A stretch of 62,944 bases of DNA, taken from positions 1-62,944 of the IMG/VR virus record IMGVR_UViG_3300025853_000079, one strand, 5' to 3'. This document shows positions 41,716-50,248 of the stretch, piece by piece. Numbering within the stretch: position 1 is the stretch's first letter; every line of letters starts with the position of its first letter. Below the pieces are notes generated by a model that was not told the DNA's origin, made no database searches, and saw only the letters and a list, made by a program, of their open reading frames with translations. The DNA is from a virus. Made by a program: the position numbers and the translations under genes.

Positions 41716-42224
41716 GTCGTCAGATCCCATTCAAAGTCCGTTGAGAACGTCAGGGCCAAATCCCCGACCTTTTCGCCGTTTCCTTTCTGCGGCGGATCGC
41801 TGTGAACCGGCTGCAGAGCGTTGATCACGATTCGCTCACTGCTGTCGTTCACCGGCACCCATGTTGCGAGAGCTTTCAGGACCAGCCGCTTGAGCTCCAG
41901 CAGTCCTTCGACCGAATCAGTCATCCAGTCCTCGGAGCTTCCCGCCTGATCGGTGCGACGGTTCGAGAACAGGATGACAGTTGCTCCGGTGTGCTCGACC
42001 AGTGAGTGATGTCCGCCCCCTGTGAACTCGGCATCGTCATACGCGCCCTGCATCGGCAGGACAGCACCCCAGATGCCGTTGCGCTTCGATGACTGCTCAG
42101 CCTGCTCGGCAGACGCGACCAGCGTCAGTGTCGTCGAATTGAACACGCTGACCTGATCGCGCAGACGTGCCACGATGGCGTCGAGAATCGCCTTCTGAGT
42201 TGTTGCAACACTACCCGCGGCCAT
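41712..42224 (-). CDS. Minor tail protein, possible terminator/completion type
   Basis: 170 residues. The N-terminal helix ATTQKAILDAIVARLRDQV is followed by a strand-rich core, the shape of phage tail-terminator or neck proteins. Its start shares one base with the stop of the repeat protein (TGATG). Assignment is by size, context and pattern only. Confidence 0.45.
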   Translation of the reverse strand: MAAGSVATTQKAILDAIVARLRDQVSVFNSTTLTLVASAEQAEQSSKRNGIWGAVLPMQGAYDDAEFTGGGHHSLVEHTGATVILFSNRRTDQAGSSEDWMTDSVEGLLELKRLVLKALATWVPVNDSSERIVINALQPVHSDPPQKGNGEKVGDLALTFSTDFEWDLTT

Positions 42225-45200
42225 CAGCTCACCACCGTGTCAGGAATCGTTTCGGAGCCGCCTGAGTCGCTCGGCAGCAGCAGGCCCAGACCTGCCAGAT
42301 CGAATGTCCGCTGCATCCACTCATGCAGCAGGCCAGCGCGGTCGTTGGTGACCGTGATCGTCCAGGCGTCGTCGATGCGGAACTGCTGATTGCCGGCAAA
42401 TGCGGCCGCCAGCGGCCCGCCGGGATAGAGCTCTGTCATCTGAACCAGCGACAGCTCGTCAAAGTAGACTTTGCGAGTGCTCGGCGGTGCTGTGCTGAAT
42501 CGAACCCGCAGGAACACCAGGTCTGGCATTTTCTTCGGCGTCCGGAAAATCGGATCGCCGGACGCCAGGACGTCAGCCAGTGCCTGGAATGACGTCGTCA
42601 GGTCCGTGCAGTTGACCGTCAGTGTGTTTGCGTTGCCCTGCTCGTCGTTGATCACGGTCCCGCTGATGCCGTCCACCAGCGACAGCTGGATCACTCCCGA
42701 CGCCGCGGCCGTGTTCACCGTGATGAAGCAATTCGCGGCGTAGGCCGTCTCTGGCTGCAGCGTCGTCAGCTTGTAGTCGAGCTGCGTCAGCGTGCTCGCG
42801 TCCGACTCGAAGTAGATCGCATAGCTGCCGGCATAGACCTGAGTGTCGCCGCTGGTCGTCGTGTCGTGAGTGATCGCCCCGCTGGTTGAGCTTCCCTGTG
42901 TCGTTGTTGTGATCGCCCCGCTGGCCGTCGATCCCGTCAGGCTCGCCGTGCTGTACGTGAAGTCTGCGACGTCCTGCGCTGCCAGTGCTCCGCTGAACGT
43001 CGCCGTCCAGGGTCCGCCGTCCGAACCCGTCACGGAGAATGTTGCGATCCCAAGAGCATCGAGAGCCGCCTCGACGGCTGCCGCGGTCGCATCCCAGTCG
43101 ATCGCCGACGTCGTGCTTGCGGAGTGCGTCAGCGTGAACGTGCCGCCCTCAGTGTTGCCGAGCGTGATCGTCTGCTGCTCGTCGATGCCGGCCGATCCCG
43201 TCTGCGTCTCGGCGATGGAATACTTCAGTTTGTCGTCATCGACGTCGATCAGCGAAACATCGCCGAGAGACGATGGAAACGTGATCGTGACCGGTGTTCC
43301 GGGAAGCGGCCCACCTCCGCAGGTTACCGCACTCAGCCCTGTAATCGTGCGGAGCTGCGTCTGCACGTCGGCCGCTGCGTCGTTGTAGTCGATCGTCACG
43401 GTCTCGCCGCCGTACGTCAGGTCGATTGTGCCCTGTGTAGGTGTGCCAGCGACTGTCAGCGTCTGCACTTCGGATGTGCCACCACTACCACCATTCTGCT
43501 GCACCGTGATGATCGCGTCGCCAGTCGGGAATGACTGCTCCCCGACACTGAACGTACCCATGTTCGTTTCGGCCAGATCGTTAACGAACTCGATTGCGAA
43601 AACCTTATTCAAGGGTGACGTCACGATCCCGGTGACCGTTACGTTGCCGCTTCCGATTGCCGAAATCCCCTCTAGCGCTGCCTGCACCGTCGAGGGTGTC
43701 ATGGTGTCCCAGGAGATTGCCGCACTGTACTCGCTGCCCGGCAATTTCAGCTTAAAGTTGCCACTCAGGTTTGACACACCACCGTTATTGCCATCCTGCA
43801 CTTTGTTGGCTGCGTAGGAACCCCCACCGGTCAGGTTGGTGCTGTCGACTGTTGCATCAGTGACGTCCGCCGCGTTTGCCGTCAGAAAGTAAAACGCGGT
43901 TTGTCCGGTGCCCGACGTTGTCGAGTCGGGCGAATACGTCATCAGTGCATCATTTTCAGCCGACGCGTGCGCGTCGTTCCAGGCCTTTGCGATTTCGTAG
44001 GCTGTCGCATTGTAGGCAATGTTTGTGACCTGATCCCCATTGACCGTCAGGTCGAACGTGCCGCCGCTAACCGTTCCTGTCTTGTCGATCGTAAACTCTT
44101 CCGCTGTGAGCGGTGCGTTCCACGTTAGGAACTGGATTTCGTTTGTCCCTGCAGTCCCTGGCGTCGTTTCCGCCATGCTGGCCGACATACTGCTCGTCAG
44201 GCTAGTCACGTCAACGCCCATCAGATTGACAGCTGAATTCGCCAGGCTGCCCGTGAACTCGATCGTCGTCGCTGCCGGCAATGGCCCGCTGCCGATCGTC
44301 GTCGTATCCACTCCGTCGATCGCCTCGATGGCCGTGTCCAGTGTCGCGTTGCTCGCGTTGTACGCGATGGTTCCCGATTCTTTGCCATCCAGGCTCAGCG
44401 TGAATGTTCCCCCGCTTGCTCCGTAGAGCGTGAGTGTCTGGATCTCGTTCTGGGCGGGAACACCTTTGACCGCTTCGGTAATCGTGATCGATGGCGTCGA
44501 GCCCGTGAGGCTTCCGGCGTCGACCGTTCCGTTTTCGATGTTCGTTTTCTCGAGGTTGCCCGCGAACGAGATCGTGATGTCGGTATCCGGCAGGTCACCG
44601 CCGGTGCAAACGACGTCGCCGGACACTGGTGTCGTCAACGCCTCGATAGCCGTCTGCACGGTCGCCGCTGTCGCGTTGTACGCGATCGCCCCGGTCGTCT
44701 CGTCGCCGCTGCCAAAATCCCAGGTGATCGTAAACGTGCCGCCCTCGGCATTCGTCAGCGAGAGCACTTGCACCTCGTTCGTGCCGCTGGCTCCTGTCAT
44801 CCGATTCGTTGACGTCAGTTGCGTCACGTTGCCGCCTGCGCCAAGGAATGTGATCGTGTGCGTGTAGTTCGGATCGGTGCCGGTCGCCGTGACCGTGACG
44901 CTGCCGAGCCCGTCGAGCTTCCTGAGAGCTGATTGCACTGCCGACGCGTTCGCGTTGTACGCAATCGGGTCCGTCGTCTGCGTCTTACTGTCGGAGTTCA
45001 CGTAGTGAAGCAGGTAATACCCGCCCGTCGGCGTGCCGCTGACCTCGACCGTCTGCACCTCGGGCGAGGTGAATTTGACGTCGACGCCCGGGCTTCCGAC
45101 CGAGCAGATAAACCCTCGCGGCAGATCGCCCTCCGTCGTTTTCTTGTCGAAGCCACCTTCCGATATCAGGCTCGTCGATGGCGACGTTACGGCCAGCGTC

Positions 45201-45787
45201 GCGCTGGCTCCGCTGGTTCCAGGCCAGTCGACGTCGAACGCATCCAGTGCCGCACCCTGCGAAATTGTCAGCGCAGTGCCAACGTCGTTCGCCGCTTCGA
45301 CCGTGATTGTTTCCGCGATCGCGTGCTCCTGTACGAGCCCGTCGCCTCGCTTCTCTGTCGCGACCACCAGCCCATTGCCGTCAGGGCTCCCGCTGGCAGC
45401 TGCAGTCACGCCAACGGCCGACGCGTCGACGGAATCTGAATCGTTCTCCATCTGCTCTATCAGCGTCTCCAGGGCGGTCGTAATGTTCTTCGACGCCAGT
45501 GCCGCGTCCTGGTCGAAGACCTCGATCAGGTACTCTCTGGCGACCGTCTTCAGCGTGCTGAGCGTTCCATCGGCCCCGCCAATCATCGCGGAGTCAGCAT
45601 CTTTAACCCCCGCGATGATCGCGGTCAGGTCGATGTCATCCGCGACGTTTTCGAACTGAGTGACGATATCCTCGATCTCGTCTCGGACCGTTGTCCCGGC
45701 TGCCGTGACCGTCACGCTCATTGCGTGAAAGATCCGCCCCAGAACGTCGAACAGGCCGGCCGATCCGTCTTGAAGTGTTACTGTCAT
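42224..45787 (-). CDS. Repeat-rich virion protein
   Basis: 1187 residues. From about 245 to 1000 it is built of about eight units of 75-95 residues with the pattern NEVQTLTL..GGTFTL...IAYNATAA.VQTAIEAL...GPLPDT.ITF..L. Such units are known in fibre and tail surface proteins of many phages. The N-terminal 240 residues and the C-terminal 190 are unique. A leader stem-loop lies 26 bases before the ATG and GGAAA seven to twelve bases before it. Probable tail shaft decoration or side fibre. Confidence 0.75.
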   Translation of the reverse strand: MTVTLQDGSAGLFDVLGRIFHAMSVTVTAAGTTVRDEIEDIVTQFENVADDIDLTAIIAGVKDADSAMIGGADGTLSTLKTVAREYLIEVFDQDAALASKNITTALETLIEQMENDSDSVDASAVGVTAAASGSPDGNGLVVATEKRGDGLVQEHAIAETITVEAANDVGTALTISQGAALDAFDVDWPGTSGASATLAVTSPSTSLISEGGFDKKTTEGDLPRGFICSVGSPGVDVKFTSPEVQTVEVSGTPTGGYYLLHYVNSDSKTQTTDPIAYNANASAVQSALRKLDGLGSVTVTATGTDPNYTHTITFLGAGGNVTQLTSTNRMTGASGTNEVQVLSLTNAEGGTFTITWDFGSGDETTGAIAYNATAATVQTAIEALTTPVSGDVVCTGGDLPDTDITISFAGNLEKTNIENGTVDAGSLTGSTPSITITEAVKGVPAQNEIQTLTLYGASGGTFTLSLDGKESGTIAYNASNATLDTAIEAIDGVDTTTIGSGPLPAATTIEFTGSLANSAVNLMGVDVTSLTSSMSASMAETTPGTAGTNEIQFLTWNAPLTAEEFTIDKTGTVSGGTFDLTVNGDQVTNIAYNATAYEIAKAWNDAHASAENDALMTYSPDSTTSGTGQTAFYFLTANAADVTDATVDSTNLTGGGSYAANKVQDGNNGGVSNLSGNFKLKLPGSEYSAAISWDTMTPSTVQAALEGISAIGSGNVTVTGIVTSPLNKVFAIEFVNDLAETNMGTFSVGEQSFPTGDAIITVQQNGGSGGTSEVQTLTVAGTPTQGTIDLTYGGETVTIDYNDAAADVQTQLRTITGLSAVTCGGGPLPGTPVTITFPSSLGDVSLIDVDDDKLKYSIAETQTGSAGIDEQQTITLGNTEGGTFTLTHSASTTSAIDWDATAAAVEAALDALGIATFSVTGSDGGPWTATFSGALAAQDVADFTYSTASLTGSTASGAITTTTQGSSTSGAITHDTTTSGDTQVYAGSYAIYFESDASTLTQLDYKLTTLQPETAYAANCFITVNTAAASGVIQLSLVDGISGTVINDEQGNANTLTVNCTDLTTSFQALADVLASGDPIFRTPKKMPDLVFLRVRFSTAPPSTRKVYFDELSLVQMTELYPGGPLAAAFAGNQQFRIDDAWTITVTNDRAGLLHEWMQRTFDLAGLGLLLPSDSGGSETIPDTVVS

Positions 45788-45812
45788 CGAGCCGTTTCCA
45801 GCTCAGTCCGTC

Positions 45813-45832
45813 GCCTCGGTACGTCCGATGGC
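45813..45832 (-). promoter_or_regulatory. Leader stem-loop, copy with compensatory change
   Basis: GCCATCGGACGTACCGAGGC on the minus strand. The outer arm is GCC/GGC where the other copies have GGC/GCC, so pairing is kept. It ends 26 bases before the repeat-protein ATG. Confidence 0.65.
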
Positions 45833-45833
45833 G

Positions 45834-47639
45834 TCAGGGTTCCTCATTTCCGATCAGGTCTTCCGCCTTGCGATCTGCGAATGCAGGATCTTCCCAGGGA
45901 TTGTTGCCAATCGGCAACTTGTCCTCGTCTTTCGGGACGACAGACAGAGCATACTCGATTTCAGCAATAACCGTAAAAATGTACTTGTTGTCTGCGGTTT
46001 TCCTCGGGTCCTGGGGCGTTACCGCATAACGCAAGCGTCTGGCAATTCCGCCCAGGAACCTGTAGCTCCGTTTCGGCTTAGGCAACACGGGCTGACGCCC
46101 GACCCGCTGTGCCTCAATCCTGATGATTCGCCTCGCGGCAGGCGGTGCCAGATTGACGACAGACAGACTACTGCCACCACCTGACACTCCGACCCCAGCA
46201 GTCAGCCCGGCAATCGGCAACGCTGCCCGGTGGTCGTCTGTCTGATACTTGGAATCAACTTTCCAGACGGTATACGGATCTCGCCGGTGAGCCTCACTTA
46301 GTTTGTCCGGCAGGTTCTCCTCAATGTCTTTGACGACGTAGGCATTGACGTCCGGCTCGCTGCCTGTGTCCTCGTCCTCGTCGCCACTGGTGATCTCTGC
46401 CGCGCCGATCATGCGGTGATTCTCGTCGCATGGCGTCTGCAGATAGGCCGCAAACGCTCCGACGATCGGAATTGGACCGGACACAAAAATCGGTTCGTCG
46501 TTGTAACCACCAATCGACAGATTCGAGTTGTAGTCGTCAACAACGCCCTCCAGGTCATTCTTGTCGATCGGCTTGCCCAGGTTCGCCGCGATCATGCCGA
46601 ACGTCGTTCCGACGCGCCCCTCCGCAGCCGGGACTCGCGACACGGTTGCCGACAGGTTCACCGAGTTCTCGTTGTCGCCGTACGAGTCGACAAGCTCGAT
46701 GTGCTCGATGATCGTGGCATTCTTCTCGATGTCACCATTCATCAGGCGAGCCTCGAACACCGCTGTCGCAATTTCGATCAGCCTCGCCTTGTCGACGTCG
46801 CGCGGCCCGGCAAGATAAATGTCGATCGAGCTGCGGACGCGGCCCATGCGGTCGCTGCCGACCTCTCGGTGCGTGTATCGCCAGCTCGTCGCTGGCCGCG
46901 GTGGCGCGAACGCGACTTCGCGATCAGCGATCTGGTATTCCAGAATTCGCGCATCTTCGCTGACTCGGAACGTCATCGACTGCCGCCGAAATCCGATCGT
47001 CAGCCTCGGCACGACCCAGTTGCGCAGTGTGTGCGGGTTGAAGTTGCCAACGCATTCCAGTCGTCCGGTGAATGTTCGCGTCGTGTAGAAATTCTGGTCG
47101 ACCGTATCGATGCAGCTCCAGCGATTGCTGAGGATGCCGGTCGTGTTCCCGGTCGCGTTGCCGTCTGCGTCGCATTCGACCTTGCAGATTTCAATCTCGA
47201 ACTCAACGCGCAGGGCTGTCGAGCCTGCGATCTGCGTGATTTCGCAGCGTTTCGGCTTTGGCCCATTGTTGACGTCGTACTGCTGCGATGCCGTTCCGGT
47301 GTCACTCGAGAGCAGCGGGACGCGACCAGTGAGAGGTGACGCTCTCAGGATTTCATTGCCCCCGCCGATCTCCATGCGGAACTCGCCGCGCGGCTTCAGC
47401 AATAAGCTGCGAATTGCATGATGCTGGATCGTGCTGTCAGGCAGGACAGACGGCATGTTCGGGTAAGACGAATAGACCGCGGAAGTGTGATCCGCAATCA
47501 CGCCCTGCGCAACGATCGTGAAGCGATGATAGACCAGGTCGGTGCCGCTTTGGTCGTAGACGGCATCCTGCTGAAATCGTCGTGTGAGCACGTTCGTCAG
47601 CGTGACGCCGTTGTAGGTGAGAGTTGTCACGCCTTGCAT
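45834..47639 (-). CDS. Large structural tail protein
   Basis: 601 residues, not recognised. Beta-rich N-terminal half (VTTLTYNGVTLTNVLTRRF), an acidic patch near 460 and a C-terminal strand-rich region. AAGGCGAG precedes the ATG, which overlaps the end of the 77-residue gene by 13 bases. Tail location only. Confidence 0.6.
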   Translation of the reverse strand: MQGVTTLTYNGVTLTNVLTRRFQQDAVYDQSGTDLVYHRFTIVAQGVIADHTSAVYSSYPNMPSVLPDSTIQHHAIRSLLLKPRGEFRMEIGGGNEILRASPLTGRVPLLSSDTGTASQQYDVNNGPKPKRCEITQIAGSTALRVEFEIEICKVECDADGNATGNTTGILSNRWSCIDTVDQNFYTTRTFTGRLECVGNFNPHTLRNWVVPRLTIGFRRQSMTFRVSEDARILEYQIADREVAFAPPRPATSWRYTHREVGSDRMGRVRSSIDIYLAGPRDVDKARLIEIATAVFEARLMNGDIEKNATIIEHIELVDSYGDNENSVNLSATVSRVPAAEGRVGTTFGMIAANLGKPIDKNDLEGVVDDYNSNLSIGGYNDEPIFVSGPIPIVGAFAAYLQTPCDENHRMIGAAEITSGDEDEDTGSEPDVNAYVVKDIEENLPDKLSEAHRRDPYTVWKVDSKYQTDDHRAALPIAGLTAGVGVSGGGSSLSVVNLAPPAARRIIRIEAQRVGRQPVLPKPKRSYRFLGGIARRLRYAVTPQDPRKTADNKYIFTVIAEIEYALSVVPKDEDKLPIGNNPWEDPAFADRKAEDLIGNEEP

Positions 47640-47860
47640 TCGTCGCTCGCCTTTCGACCCCTGAACGCACTCAGCCCTTCAATCCCGCCCCCGTAAACCA
47701 GTCCCGTCTCGATGGACTGCAGAATCTCATCCCAGCTGAAATCATTGCAGTTCGCAGCGCCCAACAGCATCGATATCGCAACGACCTCGAGCGTTCGAAC
47801 CAGTCGCCAGACGGGATGCGAATCAGGCAAGTCCCAGATTGTGCGACCGATGGACGTCAT
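47627..47860 (-). CDS. Small protein with hydrophobic segment
   Basis: 77 residues. A hydrophobic stretch VWRLVRTLEVVAISMLLGA at about 18-36 could span a membrane. Coupled to the nuclease by ATGA. A holin-like role is possible because lipase, nuclease and another membrane protein lie upstream, but the tail genes downstream make this uncertain. Confidence 0.5.
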   Translation of the reverse strand: MTSIGRTIWDLPDSHPVWRLVRTLEVVAISMLLGAANCNDFSWDEILQSIETGLVYGGGIEGLSAFRGRKASDECKA

Positions 47861-48240
47861 TCGGCACCGCCTTTGGTTCTGGTGGCGTGCCCCTTCTCGA
47901 CTTGTGTCTCAGCAACGCTCTGCAAGTCGCCCTCGGCGTTCGTGAACCAGACGTCGCCGACGAAACGGCCGAACGTCAGCAGATCACTCGCGCGATGTGA
48001 GCCCGGTATCTGCAGCGTGACCCGCTGACCTGCCATCAGCAGACGCCGCAGGTTGTTGGCCGAGTCGATCGCGGCCGCCTTGACCTCGGGATCCTTTGCC
48101 CGGAGCTCTGGCGCCCAGCAGTCTTCCAGGCGGATCGACATTTCCGGCAGCAGCGGCTGAACAACCAGTGTGTCGCCGTCGATAATTCGCACGACGACCG
48201 CATCTGTAACAAGGCCACGCTCGGGAGGCTTCTTTTTCAT
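47857..48240 (-). CDS. Thermonuclease (SNase-like)
   Basis: 127 residues. VVRIIDGDTLVVQ at about 16-28, RLEDCWAPE and a later conserved helix match the staphylococcal nuclease fold, with Asp, Asp and Glu catalytic positions kept. No signal peptide. Four-base overlaps join it to the lipase upstream and the 77-residue gene downstream. It may degrade host DNA, or act at the virion tip during entry or exit. Confidence 0.8.
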   Translation of the reverse strand: MKKKPPERGLVTDAVVVRIIDGDTLVVQPLLPEMSIRLEDCWAPELRAKDPEVKAAAIDSANNLRRLLMAGQRVTLQIPGSHRASDLLTFGRFVGDVWFTNAEGDLQSVAETQVEKGHATRTKGGAE

Positions 48241-48971
48241 ATCACCAGAGCCTCCGCGTACGACTGCGCCGCATGGTCCGAGAACGTGTCACCCAGCGAG
48301 TAACTGGTGAACTTCAGCCAAGCCAGATGCCAGAATGACGGCTCAACGATAGCCCCCTTCTTCTGCCGCACGTAGCAGAGCCGGGAGAGATGCTGGAACC
48401 CGCGAAAGACTGGCAAATGCGGGACGCCGTCATTGCTGTGCCAGTGATACCAGGCTCCGCTGATTGCGGGGTGAGGCCTTCGGTCCTTAAACGTCTTCGG
48501 AGTCCCGAACGTGTAGCATTGCCGCACCGTCCGCTGACAGGCCGCAATGTTGGCGATGGCCCCGCCCTGGGAATGCCCTGTGACATGAATTCGCCGGTCT
48601 CGCAAATGGTTGTCTTCAACCAGTTCAGTCAGCGGTCGAGCCAGTTTCAGATACTCGCGCAGAAATCCATTGTGAACGCGGTATTGCCCCATCTGGCCGG
48701 TTGATCGGTCCGCGTTGGCTATCCAGTCCTCAGCCGTCGGGTTGCTGCCCTCGAAGGCCATCACGACGTCCTGCTGATCCCAGAGAACGAGCATCGACTG
48801 TGAGCCGTGCGTAATCCTCTCGCAGCCGTCGGCCCGCCAGTAGGCGGCAATCTCTTTCGGCAGCATCAGACAGCTGCGGTAAGCCTGCACGCTCATCTGG
48901 GCGAATCGCCAGGCGAGTGCCTGCGACCAGTCGTCGCCATGCAGGTCAGATTGACAGCCTTCAAAGATCAC
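48237..48971 (-). CDS. Class 3 lipase-like hydrolase
   Basis: 244 residues of alpha/beta-hydrolase pattern. The nucleophile elbow is TGHSQGGAIANIAA (Ser about 134), preceded by VVMAFEGSNPTAEDW; the Asp is likely in HSNDGVPHLP and the His in FSDHAAQSY. No signal peptide, so export would need a holin or release with the virion. Coupled on both sides by ATGA. Probably attacks membrane lipids during exit or entry. Confidence 0.8.
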   Translation of the reverse strand: MIFEGCQSDLHGDDWSQALAWRFAQMSVQAYRSCLMLPKEIAAYWRADGCERITHGSQSMLVLWDQQDVVMAFEGSNPTAEDWIANADRSTGQMGQYRVHNGFLREYLKLARPLTELVEDNHLRDRRIHVTGHSQGGAIANIAACQRTVRQCYTFGTPKTFKDRRPHPAISGAWYHWHSNDGVPHLPVFRGFQHLSRLCYVRQKKGAIVEPSFWHLAWLKFTSYSLGDTFSDHAAQSYAEALVI

Positions 48972-49231
48972 GGACGCCGCTCCAGATCGCGAACACGACT
49001 TTCCAGAGACTGCAGCTGTCGCTCGATGTGAGCTGGCACATCAGGCTGGTAATTGTCCAACTTCGCGCGAATGGCGCTCACTTCAGACTGCATTGACATA
49101 GCCCAGGGGACTGCGCCGATGACCGTCGCCATGAACCCAGAACACAGAAGCCCGATTGCCCACGTCAGGATTGTCAGGCGAGTTTCCGAAACTGGCACGT
49201 TTTCACGTCTTTCTACTGCCGTTGCAGGCAT
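48968..49231 (-). CDS. Membrane protein with periplasmic coiled coil
   Basis: 87 residues: a basic N-terminus, one transmembrane helix at about 19-45 (LTILTWAIGLLCSGFMATVIGAV), then a coiled coil ending RQLQSLESRVRDLERR. This is the shape of an inner-membrane spanin or pinholin. It leads the coupled run membrane protein-lipase-nuclease-77-residue protein. Confidence 0.6.
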   Translation of the reverse strand: MPATAVERRENVPVSETRLTILTWAIGLLCSGFMATVIGAVPWAMSMQSEVSAIRAKLDNYQPDVPAHIERQLQSLESRVRDLERRP

Positions 49232-49266
49232 CGTTTTTCGATCCAGTCAGTAGAGATTTTTGAATT

Positions 49267-49307
49267 GCCCCGGCAGTGAGTTTGGTCGCTTCTGCCGGGG
49301 CTTTTTT
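49267..49307 (+). terminator. Rightward intrinsic terminator inside leftward late genes
   Basis: Plus-strand ten-pair stem GCCCCGGCAG / CTGCCGGGGC followed by TTTTTT. On the minus strand no T-tract follows the hairpin. There is no rightward gene here, so it would stop antisense transcription. Confidence 0.7.
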
Positions 49308-49382
49308 CGTGTCGAAAGACCGCCGCCGCTTCGCCGCCATCGGGGCACGAAAAAGCGGAACCCGCGACGGCGGCCTATGCGG

Positions 49383-50246
49383 TTACGGACTGACGTCCGG
49401 TATGACGGGGCCACCTCCAGCAGTCGCTTTGGATGTTGCCGTCGGATCGTTCGATTGTTCGTTTCCAGCCGCGGTGTTCGCCGATGAAAACGCGTTGTTG
49501 GCGTTGTAGTAACTCGTCAGGTTCGTCGGCCAAGGCTGGAGCTCCGGCAGGTTTGTCACCGGAATGCCCTCGCGAAGAACGCGCAGACGATCCTCGGTAA
49601 AGACGTGGCCAAGATGCGGCACCGTGTCGACCATTTCTATCGACGTGAAGAACTCGGCCGGGTTGTACTTCGCCAGTTCTTCCTCGCTCAGAATGAAGCC
49701 GGGCACCTGCGTCTCTTCCTGAGTCTTGCCGAACAGGTCTGTCGCCAGGTTGCGATAAAGCCGCTTCATGTACTTGCCGATCTCAGCAGCAAACTGCGAA
49801 CTGATCTCCATCGGCTTACGGTTCTCGCTGTGCTGCATCGCTTCCGCGAGCATCATCATCACCAGGCTGGCCCATTCCCGCATGAAACGATTTCGGACCT
49901 TGAAGTAGGGCACCGGGTAAACCCGGAACACCTCACCGGCCGGCTGAACGTGTTTCGGCTCCAGGTTCGACTCGTGCGGATCCAGAGCTCGCGCGGCAAC
50001 GAGCTGACCAAAGCGGATATAGAGCTTGTGGACGCGTCGCACCGTATTGATACTCGGCGGCGTTGACAGGTCCGCATCCTCATGGTGCATGATCGAAAAC
50101 AGATTGACTCCGATCACGCGAGTCAGCTCGACAATCGTCGGATTCAAGCTGCCGACGTCGTCAGAGAAATTCGGTACGGCATAGCCGAGCTGGCCGAACT
50201 GCTCCACGTTGTACCAGAGGATCGCGTCGGTATTCATTACTGGCAT
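49383..50246 (-). CDS. Structural or assembly protein
   Basis: 287 residues, mostly helical, with a flexible Ser/Thr/Gly tail ending GGGPVIPDVSP. AGGGGC precedes the ATG. Not recognised. It lies between the peptidase-thioredoxin gene and the exit cassette; a GCGG-GTT-CCGC-TTTTT hairpin near 49350 may end its transcript. Confidence 0.55.
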   Translation of the reverse strand: MPVMNTDAILWYNVEQFGQLGYAVPNFSDDVGSLNPTIVELTRVIGVNLFSIMHHEDADLSTPPSINTVRRVHKLYIRFGQLVAARALDPHESNLEPKHVQPAGEVFRVYPVPYFKVRNRFMREWASLVMMMLAEAMQHSENRKPMEISSQFAAEIGKYMKRLYRNLATDLFGKTQEETQVPGFILSEEELAKYNPAEFFTSIEMVDTVPHLGHVFTEDRLRVLREGIPVTNLPELQPWPTNLTSYYNANNAFSSANTAAGNEQSNDPTATSKATAGGGPVIPDVSP

Positions 50247-50248
50247 GG

